Origin: Symbiodinium natans | Lineage: Eukaryota > Sar > Dinophyceae > Suessiales > Symbiodiniaceae | NCBI GenBank assembly: GCA_905221605.1 | Contig: CAJNDS010002271.1 | Coordinates: 315,001 to 379,000 of the forward strand | Length of the DNA stretch: 64,000 bases | Reading direction: 5' to 3' | Part shown: in pieces, positions 12,757-21,700 of the stretch | How the letters are laid out: each line of letters opens with the position of its first letter | Numbering within the stretch: the first letter of the stretch is position 1 | Position numbers and translations under genes: made by a program | The notes under the pieces: generated by a model | Told to the model about the DNA's origin: nothing | What the model saw: the letters and a program-made list of their open reading frames with translations, nothing else | Databases searched by the model: none

Positions 12757-12835
12757 TGTGCCACGCTTGCGGCCTGTTAACCAAGGCGCGGCGCTTCGTG
12801 TGCCACGCCTGCGGCCTGCTAACCAAGGCGCGGCG
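12757..12835 (+). repeat. 42-bp tandem duplication in the gag leader
   Basis: Two near-identical 42-bp units centred on CCACGCTTGCGGCCTG lie directly before the gag start. In another frame they read twice as CHACGLLTKARR, a CxxC pair, but no ATG opens that frame. Both units are also present in the inverted copy (11907-11990), so the duplication predates the copies. Confidence 0.75.
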
Positions 12836-15800
12836 ATGTCCGCAGAGGTTGCAGGTCAGGCCGAGGGCGTCACCCTCCTCGAAGCGATCGAGGGTGGTGA
12901 CGTTCCCTATCCCGAGCGGATGAGCTACGTCGCTTGGCTTAAGTGGCGTAGGGAGACCGGCAGCCGTCCGTTGTCCAAGCGGGATGGGGTCAGCACAACG
13001 CCAGAGCAAGAGGCGGCTCTCTGGCGAAAAGTCATGAAGTTCCTCCATGACGCCGAAGACGAGGACGAGGAGGAAGAGGAAGAAGAAGAGGACTCTGAGC
13101 TAGTCCCTGAGGCCTCGGGCGCTGGAGGCGACAGTCCGCCGCGGGCGGATGTCAGCGCCGCGGCTAGGGAGCTGGCCATGGTCCCTACCGGTGCTGTCTA
13201 TGCCCCTGCTACGGCACCAGGGTCCCGCCCGGCGGGACCGTCCGGTCCGCCGTCGACAGCAGGTTCAGTGCCAGGCACCGCAGAGGGCTTGCAAGCGGAG
13301 CTGCGCGCAATTTTCCGTCCAGACCAAGAACCGGTCGCGGACTACTTGACGCGCGTTTCGCGGATTGTCCTCGCGCTCAAAGCGCATGGAGTCACGGTGA
13401 GCTCCCGTGATCTTGACGCCTTAAGCACCAAAGCCACCCTCCTTGCGGAGGAGTTCTCGAAGATAGGCGGGGACTGGCATCCGACAAAGATGGTCCGTCG
13501 GCTGCGGACCAGGTTCTCGGTCGCGGCTTTGCGCGGTGGCGAGGACCCCGAAGACGCAGAGGAGATTCAGCGTGAAATCCAATGCATCGGGGAGCTTATC
13601 CTCGCGCTAGGGGGAAAAGAAAGCTCGAGCCAAGAGAAGGTTTGGAGCTCCCCGTCCGATGTGCCAGTTGAAGCCGTGGGGCCGCGTTCCCCAGGGCTCC
13701 CACAGCCTGCGACTGCAAGTGGGTTGGGGGTAGGTTTGGACCGTGGAGGTTTGCACACTGCTGAGGTTGCAGGTGGTCCTTCCGCGGCCCGTGACCTGGG
13801 CGCGACGGACGGCGATTCCCCTTTGCGCGCAAAGCTCGCGGCGCTGGAGATGGAGATAGAAGCCCTGAAGCGAGGTTCGGACGGCGGAGGTTCGCAGACC
13901 GGGTCCCAAAACCCGGCGGGCGATTTCGCCGCCGCACTCGCCGCCCAAACTGAAGCGCTGAAAGAAGCGTTAGCGCAGAGGGGCGGGCAAAGCTCCATAA
14001 CGACGGTCAAAACTGACCTCACGTGGCCGACGCTGACCGACGACAAGTCGGACGCGCGAGACGTTGTCCTGTTCTACGAGGAGTTCGAGGACGTCTGCGC
14101 GCTGGCCAACAACTGCCGCGGTATGAGTGCGCGCGAAAAGCTGCTAGCGCTACGCGGGCGCTGCCGCGGCTCGCACATGAAGACGTACACGAACGCCTAC
14201 CGCGCAGCGTGGAAGTCGGGAGAGGTTCTCTCCGACCCACAGGCGGTGTACGACCGCATCAAGAACAAGCACTTGATGTTCGGGGAATCGCGGGAGGAAA
14301 GAGAAGTCCGCGTGGATGGTGAGCATGCCTCCCTCGCTAAGGGCAAGCTCACAGGCCACCAATTCGAGCCTTTGTTTGAGGCATCGATCGCGGACCTTGA
14401 GGCGGTGGGTCTCGGGAAGACCCCACGAGAGTTGTATCTCTCGTACCTCCGCAAGATGCCTCCGTATCTCCAAAAGGAGATACGGAGTGACAAGCGGTTG
14501 TGGCCCGGCGATCCCAAGGATGGCGGGCTGCGAGGGCCGCAGACTTGGGAGGAGAGCCACAAGGTCGTCTTGGAGAACGAACAGAGGGAAGCAGCTCACC
14601 GGGCTGTTTCCCACTCTGTGTACTCAGCGACCGGCTCTCCGAGCGCGGACCCGTCGGTCGCGCTAGCCGAGGCTCAGAAGGAGATTAAGAGCCTCAAGGC
14701 CGCCGCCAAGGCTGCTGCGAAGGGAGCAGCTGCCGCGGCCAAAGCTGGCGCGGACCAGACGTTTGCCGCTGCGTCGAAGGGAGCTGGCAAAGGAGCGGAC
14801 AAGAAGATCTGCTTCCACTTTCGCGACCACGGGAATTGCCCGAAAGGTGATGCCTGCCCGTACAGCCACGACAAGGAGCTTCGCAGAAAAGCTCTCGCGG
14901 CCAAGAAGGGTGACCAAACCTTTGCCACTGCCAAAGGTAAGGGCAAGGGGAAGGGAGGTGGCAAGGCAAAGGCCAGCGCAAAGCCTAAGGCTGCGGCCAA
15001 AGGCGCGGCAAAGCCACCAGGCACTGTTTGCCCCTTTTTCTCCAAGAATGGGTCGTGCAAAAAAGGAGCCAGCTGCGACATGGTCCACAACCTGACGACC
15101 TCAGGAGGGACGCCGGCCTTGCCTGCCAACTGGGCCGCGCCCTCCGGTGCTTCCATGTCTAACCCCTTCGCCGCGTTCAGTGTCCAGATAGGCAGCTCAG
15201 GCGTCCAGGCAGGCGTCTCAGGAGCCGCAGGACGCGCCGCGGTGCAGCAGCACGCGCTTCCGTTGAGCAAGGGCGGGCGGGACAAGTTCGCCACCCTGGA
15301 CGATCTGCCGAAGGACTGGTGGAACCTGGCGGACAACGAGCCAGGAGGCTACCAGTACAGGACGGTAGTCCAGGTGCTCGACCGTAAGGTCGAGTGCATG
15401 CTCGACGGATGCGCCGGCGCAAACCACGTGACAGAGGAACTCGTGGTGGGCATGATGAACCGGGCTGCAGAGCTGGGGATCGGCACCGAAGATCCCGGCT
15501 TCCCGGTCGTGAGACTCGAAAAGTGGGTCCACCCCGAATACGTGCATGGCATTGCTTCGGGAGCCCCCGTTCCTCTGAAGGGGGCAGCAGTCTTGCGCGT
15601 CACGCTGCTGGAAGGCAGGACGGCGGACGACTGTCGCCCCAACACTGAAATTTTCGTGCGATGCAAAATCGCAGCCAGGGGGACGTCCGATTGGCACGGA
15701 CTGATCCTCGGCGGCAGAGCGTTGGACTGCGCCGGAAGGATGGGCCTGGGTTTCAGGCCGGGTCCCGACTTTCACGTCCTCGACACGCTGGGAATCAGGA

Positions 15801-16021
15801 TGCCCAGATGTGAGGATCACAGCAAGACCCGGAAGGACAGGGCCTATGCCTTCGAAGCGCGGTTGTCGAGCCTGGACGACGCACCGAGCCTGGGGGCGGA
15901 AGTCGGGAGCTCCTCCGCTACGACGGGGAAGAGCCGCTCGAGCTCTCGCCAGGCGACGGGGTGCTGGTGCCAGTCGTGCGGGAGCCAGGAGTCTCCGCAG
16001 AGGGATCCCTGTCCGAGGTAG
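12836..16021 (+). CDS. Gag-protease part of the LTR element polyprotein
   Basis: The start ATG at 12836 (MSAEVAG) is the first in frame and is conserved in the other copy. The product has an acidic run of Asp/Glu near residue 80, a long capsid-like middle, and Ala/Lys-rich low-complexity stretches. Two CCCH zinc fingers begin at about residues 659 and 732, probably binding RNA in place of CCHC knuckles. The retropepsin-like motif LDGCAGANHV has its Asp at about residue 857. WHGLILGGRALDCAGRMG follows about 110 residues later and fits the second conserved part of this protease family. A 7-bp deletion at about 15883 relative to the other copy ends the true frame; the last 46 codons are out of frame. 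The ancestral reading would continue into the next entry. Confidence 0.88.
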   Translation: MSAEVAGQAEGVTLLEAIEGGDVPYPERMSYVAWLKWRRETGSRPLSKRDGVSTTPEQEAALWRKVMKFLHDAEDEDEEEEEEEEDSELVPEASGAGGDSPPRADVSAAARELAMVPTGAVYAPATAPGSRPAGPSGPPSTAGSVPGTAEGLQAELRAIFRPDQEPVADYLTRVSRIVLALKAHGVTVSSRDLDALSTKATLLAEEFSKIGGDWHPTKMVRRLRTRFSVAALRGGEDPEDAEEIQREIQCIGELILALGGKESSSQEKVWSSPSDVPVEAVGPRSPGLPQPATASGLGVGLDRGGLHTAEVAGGPSAARDLGATDGDSPLRAKLAALEMEIEALKRGSDGGGSQTGSQNPAGDFAAALAAQTEALKEALAQRGGQSSITTVKTDLTWPTLTDDKSDARDVVLFYEEFEDVCALANNCRGMSAREKLLALRGRCRGSHMKTYTNAYRAAWKSGEVLSDPQAVYDRIKNKHLMFGESREEREVRVDGEHASLAKGKLTGHQFEPLFEASIADLEAVGLGKTPRELYLSYLRKMPPYLQKEIRSDKRLWPGDPKDGGLRGPQTWEESHKVVLENEQREAAHRAVSHSVYSATGSPSADPSVALAEAQKEIKSLKAAAKAAAKGAAAAAKAGADQTFAAASKGAGKGADKKICFHFRDHGNCPKGDACPYSHDKELRRKALAAKKGDQTFATAKGKGKGKGGGKAKASAKPKAAAKGAAKPPGTVCPFFSKNGSCKKGASCDMVHNLTTSGGTPALPANWAAPSGASMSNPFAAFSVQIGSSGVQAGVSGAAGRAAVQQHALPLSKGGRDKFATLDDLPKDWWNLADNEPGGYQYRTVVQVLDRKVECMLDGCAGANHVTEELVVGMMNRAAELGIGTEDPGFPVVRLEKWVHPEYVHGIASGAPVPLKGAAVLRVTLLEGRTADDCRPNTEIFVRCKIAARGTSDWHGLILGGRALDCAGRMGLGFRPGPDFHVLDTLGIRMPRCEDHSKTRKDRAYAFEARLSSLDDAPSLGAEVGSSSATTGKSRSSSRQATGCWCQSCGSQESPQRDPCPR

Positions 16022-18789
16022 TGCTTCCGGTTGAGTGCGGGGTTGAGGCTGTGCCAGGCCTTTGGCCCACAGGAGAGGGTAAAGGGTTTGTGTTGCTTGC
16101 AGCCCAAGAGTGCGATCACTCTCTCCAGCCGGGCGAGGTTGTTGCGGAAGTGCGTTCCGGCCTCGTTAGCACTGCGGCCTGTGGTTGTGGCGCGGTTGAG
16201 ACGGTGTTCGAGTCGGAGCCGTCTCCGCAGGCATGTGCGGATTGTGGGGTCGCCGTTGCCTCGGTTGACCACGACCCGTGCTTTGCTTGCGGGTCCGCGT
16301 CCAGGGCCGCGGCAAGAAGCTTCCAAGGTTGTTCCTCGTGTGCGCGGTCCTTTGGGCGGCTGCGTACCGGCGCCAGGATCGGTGTGCTGTCGGTCCTTGC
16401 TGCGGTGACTGTTCTCGCTTCGGTGTGGGGCGGGAGCGGCCCGGTTGGGCGCCCTGTTGAGGAGCCTGGAGTGCTTACTTGCTTGGACCACCTTCCAAGC
16501 GTCGACAGCTGGTGGGAGGCGCCAGGTGGTTACGCGTCTGTGTGGGGTAGGCGCCCTGCGCAGAAGGACCTTGGGACCCTGGCGGTCGAGAAGGCGCCTT
16601 ACGAAACGTGCTTGCTTCAGCGCGCAGGTGAGGCGTGGCGTCTTTGGGACACGAGGGATTTGCGTGTGGCGGAAAGCGTTGCGTGCAGCGATGAGGTTCC
16701 CGTCACCGAACGCCTCGCGGTCTTTAGGACGCGCAAGGGGCCACGCTGGGCTGGCTGGCGTGAGGGATCGGCCACGGCTGGAAGAGGCGCAAGTGACGCT
16801 GTGCGCCCAGCAGACGCGGTCGATACGGCGCGCTGCCCGAGCTATCATATCGTGGAGAGCTGGGATATCGACAAGATGATCGAAGAGCCTCCAACGGACT
16901 ATTATTATGAGCAGCTCGCGGCAGATATGCGCGCCCGGCACCCTAAGGCGTGCCCGCACCTCCTCGACCACCTCGTTTCCTTAGAGGGTTTCCTAGACAA
17001 GTCAATCTTGTTTGGGTTCTCCTTTGGAATCAGCAAGGCCGAAGTTTGTGTCTCCAAAGGCAAGCTCCTGGGACACAACATTGGGCGGGACGGGAGTTCG
17101 CCTGACGAAGAGCGTTGTCAGGCGGTGATTGACTTTCCCCCGCTCTGGGAGAAGCTTCACATTCAGCAATTTTTGGGTTGCGCAAACTGGTTGCGCGGCT
17201 ACCTGCCTGTTGAGTATGGGCACGCAGCCAAGATTTTAGGGCAGTGGCAGAAGCCAGGCGCCGTCTTTCCTGAAGGCGGGCTGGGCTCAGCCGCCACCGA
17301 GGGTTGCAAAGCCTTTAAAGCGATTAAGCGCATGATGCAGAACCGCATCAATTTGGCTACCTTCGATGAGGCCTCTGCTGCGGATGGGTCGTGTCCCCTT
17401 GAGCAGATCGCGGATGCGTCGGGCATCGCGGTAGGGGGCAGCGTCGTGCAGATGACGCGTGACTTGAGCCAGCTCAAAGTGCTTATGACGCACTCGAAGA
17501 GCTTGACCCCCGCGCAGCAGAACTGGCCGCCCTTGATACAGGAGGCGTTTGCCCAGCTCGAGGTAAAGCGGGCGACACGCCGCATGTTTGGCTCGATTCG
17601 GACTCTGCGTTGGACAGATCATGCCAACCTTACCCGAGCGCAAACGTCGGACATCGGAATGGATCCGAAACTCGTCCGGTGGGTTGCGGAAATCCTTATG
17701 GATGGGTCCGAAATAAGGAGCCTTAGCGGTCGCTCAGCGACGCTGGGTGACAGTTTTAGCCGCAATCCCAAAGATCGGGATGCGCTCCTTGCGGCGAGGA
17801 CGAAGGATCTCGAGGGCCTTTCGGGCCAACTCCGAGGTTTCGACCTGGACCAGTACCTCGGAGAGGGTACTGAGGGTGACGGACCCGTGCCCTGGGCGGT
17901 CGGCAACGACGCCGTCCCAGAGCCTGCGGGCCGTGTCCAGGCCGCGGCTGTGCCGATGTGCGTCGTCGCAGCCCTTCCGGTGCGCGTCATGGTTGTCTTT
18001 GACTACGCGCGTTGGAAAGAGCAGGACGCAGAGCTGACTGAGATCAGGCGCGTCTTCCAAGCGAGCCTCCCTGGAGTTTCTGTGGCTGTCAGGGGTTGTT
18101 GGGGTCCGTTTGAGGATACCGACGGGCTTGCCTCGCATTTTGATTGCGGGGCCGGCAGGCTCGCAGGGACCAAGAAGATCAAGCGGATCAGGGTCGACTT
18201 GCTTACTTCGTGTGCCAAGGTTCTTAGGGAAGCTTCGGGGTTTCGTCCGCAGTTCCTCGTAGGACTTGGGCAAGGCGGGCTGGTCACAGCCGTCCTTAGG
18301 TGGCCTTTGGTTGTTGAGCTCACGCTCCAAGCAAGGAACCTGCAGCGCAAGGAAGCCAGGGCTGTAGGAGAGGCTTGGGCAGGCATCAAGGCTATCTGGG
18401 CGGTGCGGCCACGCCTTTGGCGCACGCAGCAAGGCCACTTGGAAGTGGCCGAGGCTTGTCCGGAACTCAAGAAGGATTTTCCGGAGCCTCCCCTGCGAGG
18501 TTTTGGGATCGTAGGGAAGCAGGCATTGGGGGCGGAAGTTCTGCGGTCCTTGAGGCTGGACGCGGTTCGTTTCATCGATGATGCCAGCATTAGAGGAATG
18601 CTGGACGAACCGTCACGACCCCTCTGGGACCATGAGGGTCTATGCATCTGCGGCAAACGGACCTACCTGTTTTCTCGCTGCCCCGCCTGCATCGAGAAAG
18701 AGGCAGTCGATACCTCGGTGGAGATAGCCGAGCGGGAGGAGCCCGAACCTCCGCTTGAGGCGACCTTGAGACCCATGAGGTGGGCCTAG
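15883..18789 (+). CDS. RT thumb/connection and RNase H part of the polyprotein
   Basis: This continues the polyprotein after the 7-bp lesion. It starts with a Cys-rich cluster (CADCG, CFACG, CSSC; about 16234-16345) and one hydrophobic stretch (IGVLSVLAAVTVLASVWGG, about 16378) that could cross a membrane. The RT thumb/connection begins at about 17014 with FGISKAEVCVSKGKLLGHNI and includes FLGCANWLRGYLPVEYGHA, the usual Ty3/gypsy signature after the palm. RNase H-like sequence follows (QIADASGIAVGG, SKSLTPAQQNW, TDHANL), closing with DSFSRNP. A domain of unknown function (FLVGLGQGGLVTAV) and a CxC...CPAC pair complete it. No palm motif (YxDD) precedes the thumb. It ends at a TAG that overlaps the next frame. 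Confidence 0.85.
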   Translation, partial: TEPGGGSRELLRYDGEEPLELSPGDGVLVPVVREPGVSAEGSLSEVVLPVECGVEAVPGLWPTGEGKGFVLLAAQECDHSLQPGEVVAEVRSGLVSTAACGCGAVETVFESEPSPQACADCGVAVASVDHDPCFACGSASRAAARSFQGCSSCARSFGRLRTGARIGVLSVLAAVTVLASVWGGSGPVGRPVEEPGVLTCLDHLPSVDSWWEAPGGYASVWGRRPAQKDLGTLAVEKAPYETCLLQRAGEAWRLWDTRDLRVAESVACSDEVPVTERLAVFRTRKGPRWAGWREGSATAGRGASDAVRPADAVDTARCPSYHIVESWDIDKMIEEPPTDYYYEQLAADMRARHPKACPHLLDHLVSLEGFLDKSILFGFSFGISKAEVCVSKGKLLGHNIGRDGSSPDEERCQAVIDFPPLWEKLHIQQFLGCANWLRGYLPVEYGHAAKILGQWQKPGAVFPEGGLGSAATEGCKAFKAIKRMMQNRINLATFDEASAADGSCPLEQIADASGIAVGGSVVQMTRDLSQLKVLMTHSKSLTPAQQNWPPLIQEAFAQLEVKRATRRMFGSIRTLRWTDHANLTRAQTSDIGMDPKLVRWVAEILMDGSEIRSLSGRSATLGDSFSRNPKDRDALLAARTKDLEGLSGQLRGFDLDQYLGEGTEGDGPVPWAVGNDAVPEPAGRVQAAAVPMCVVAALPVRVMVVFDYARWKEQDAELTEIRRVFQASLPGVSVAVRGCWGPFEDTDGLASHFDCGAGRLAGTKKIKRIRVDLLTSCAKVLREASGFRPQFLVGLGQGGLVTAVLRWPLVVELTLQARNLQRKEARAVGEAWAGIKAIWAVRPRLWRTQQGHLEVAEACPELKKDFPEPPLRGFGIVGKQALGAEVLRSLRLDAVRFIDDASIRGMLDEPSRPLWDHEGLCICGKRTYLFSRCPACIEKEAVDTSVEIAEREEPEPPLEATLRPMRWA

Positions 18790-21700
18790 AGGTCAACTCC
18801 GTCCTAGCAACTTTGGATAGGACAGGAGGATTAGTTAGGGTTAGGTCCTCAACCATCCGGCAATGGGCGGTAGGGTTCAGGACTACGCCCAAAGATGCTC
18901 CAGTTCCCACAGCATATGGCATGCTGAGTGGGAAGATATGGAAGAAGAGCCATTCCATGAAGCTCAGCCTCGGCTCCCAGCACAAGGATCTTTCCAAGTG
19001 GGGCGATGTGAAGCCTTACTGGACCACATGGGTGGTTAGAGAAGATGGTGCTGTGGTGGCGGGGCACAACTGCTCGCCCCTGAATGCGGTTCAGGGCGAC
19101 ATCGTCGTGCATTGGTCGTCAGTGGTGAACTGGCACGGCCACAGACATGTCGTGAATGAGCAGTGTGAATTGCTCTGGAGGTCTAAGGGCAAAGAGGCTG
19201 CCTTAGACCCCTCCTTCAGCAAGCTGATCGCCCTTGCGGGTAGGGTTACTCAGGTCGTTGGCTGGCGGGCAACCGGAGAAGCTTCGGATCCCCGCAGTTC
19301 TACCCGGCAGGCGTCAAGGGTCCTTGCTCAATTCTTTTCGTCCAACGAGGGCGTAGAAGGGCATTGGACCGCGGGCGCTATCAGTCGCGGGAAGAGTGCC
19401 AATGAGTGCGAGCTGAAGGGTAGAGTTTTGGCGTTTATGGGTGAAGAGCACAAGGGCCCTGCAGTGGTTCTAGAGCTCGTTAGCCATAGCCCCATCCTGT
19501 GCATTTGGGACCATTCCTCAACCAAGGTCAAGGTCGAGTTTAAGGGCGGTGTTCCGTCTTTGAGCCTGGTCGCGGGGGAGGACGAAAATCGTCGCGAACA
19601 GCTTGCGGTCGAGGCAAGGGACGCGGCGAACATTTCGGAGTTCCGAGTCACGGGATCCCTTCGTACGGCGTGGTACGAGGGTCAACGGCGCGATCCCTCA
19701 TTGGCGGGCTCGATTCGCAAGCCAGAGCCGCCGATGGTGATGTCCGGAGACGGGTTGCTCGAGCGCGAAGTGACCCTTAGGACGGGTCAAACCGTCGTTG
19801 TCCCAGTGGTTCCCAACGGGGCTGCGGGCGCGAATGGAGTGACCTGGCGCCGCGCTTGCTACAATTCAGTCCACTGTGGAGTCCTTGGGGCCCATAGGTC
19901 CGCTGAGGTTACCATCAAGCTGCTAGAGAGGGCAGTCTGGTGGCCCGACTTAGAGAAAGATGTGCGGACCTGGGTCGCCAAATGTCTCGCTTGCATTAAG
20001 GGCCGCTCTCGACCGACGAAGGTCGAGGCTCGTGCGGTCAAGTGTGGCGCCGAGACACGCTGGCAGGAAGTCAGCGTGGACTGTGAAGGTCCGAACCGAG
20101 AGGACAGGGAAGGGCATAGGTACTCGCTTACGTACTTCGATTGCCTCAGTCATGCTGTCCTCCTCGAGCCGATGAGGTCTCTGACTCATGCTGAAGTCAG
20201 GAGGGCGTTCGTGCGCTGTGTGCTCCGCAGCAGGACGATCCCGAGCCTCATCAGGTCGGATAGAGGGCCAGAGTTCAAGAATGCGCTCATGGCAGAACTC
20301 AGCGCGATGCTTGGGACCGAGTGGCGGTTCAGCGCGCCCTTGAGGCCTTGTGAGTTGGGCGCAAACGAGCGAGTCCACCAAGAAGTTCAAAAGGTGCTGG
20401 GGGCGGTCGTCAGGCAAGTCGGCGCCTCCCTTTCCGAAGCTTGGTCGGATTGGCTTGTGGTGGCGGAGTACGTCATAGACAACACTCCGGGACCCCACGG
20501 GTATACCCCGAGGGACCTAGAGCGGAGCTGGTCGCTCGCTCTACCACTTGGAAAGGACGTCCTGCGTGACGCCTTGCAGTTCGAACCCATCTCTGATTGG
20601 GCTCGGAGCCAGTTTAAGCAGTTCTCGGAACTAGCTGCTGCGGTCCGAGAGCACTGGACGCGGTCTTCAGAAGCGCGGGCGAAACTTGCAAATCGCCATA
20701 GGCGCACTGTGGACCTTAAGCCAGGAGACCGAGTGGTCTGGAACGCTCCGAGGGCCCGTTCAGAGGGGGCGGGGCGTGTGCCTTGGAAACCGGGTCTGAC
20801 CGGCCCCTGGCGCGTGTTGGAAGTCAAGGGCCACAGGCTCACCTTGGAGCCCGTGTCGATGGAGTCGGGGGGTACTTCTTCCGCCCGGCGCGGCCCGATG
20901 GAGGCGCACGCAGAAGACTGCATTCTTGTCCCTGCGGATGCAGATGGCGCGGAATCCCGCGAGCCGGTCGTCTTTGAGGACGATGGAACCGGCGGGGACG
21001 ACTTGTCTCGCCCCAGCTTAGGGCAGCAAGTTCAAGGCGACGCCAAGCAGGTGGAGTTCACGCTGACCAGGCGCGGGAGGGACTTCGTCCTCCGCCTTGG
21101 CGACCGCATCGCCTATCGGGGTGTAGGTGGAGGCCCGAAGGTGTGCAGGTTAGGACGGGTTACGCAGGTGGATGCGGCCCGTGCGCAGGTCGGCGTCCAC
21201 CGCTATCTCCCCGACGCCAGCGGGGCTCGCGTCAAATGGCGGCTTGCATTTATCGCCGAGGACGGAGCGCTCACGCTTTCAGAAGGGACCCGTCCGGCCC
21301 ACGAAGCGGTATCCGTTAAGGAAATCATTTCCAAGATCGACCTAAACCGCGACGGCGTGCTTGCTGCAGCCTCGGCCAGAAAGTTGGACAAGGGAGCGTA
21401 TTCGTTGCAGGACAGGACGCTCGAGCGAGCGTCTCGCGCCGGCACGAGTGTGCTCTCGATCCAAGGGGCCCTCGCGGACCTCTTGGTCGCGGAACCCCGC
21501 GCGTTGCAGCCTAGGGCTTCCCCAGAGTCGGGTGCTGTCGAGAGTTGGTTCCGGCAGTATTTCCTTGGAGGGATTGCCGATGTCTTAGAGGTTGCTTGGG
21601 GTGACGCGGTCGTTTCCGACGCGGCTAGGAGGCACGGGTACAGGGTTGTTCCAGCTTTTGTGCAAGGCAGGCAGGCCTACGGGATCACCTGGAACCTAGC

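Noticed and set aside
15840-16030. Programmed frameshift between protease and RT in the plus copy
   Set aside because: The other copy reads through in one frame and the plus copy lacks 7 bp there, so a simple deletion explains it.
18780-18789. Programmed -1 frameshift at the RNase H/integrase overlap
   Set aside because: The overlap is short and I see no slippery heptamer. The other copy has this region deleted, so nothing supports it beyond the overlap itself.
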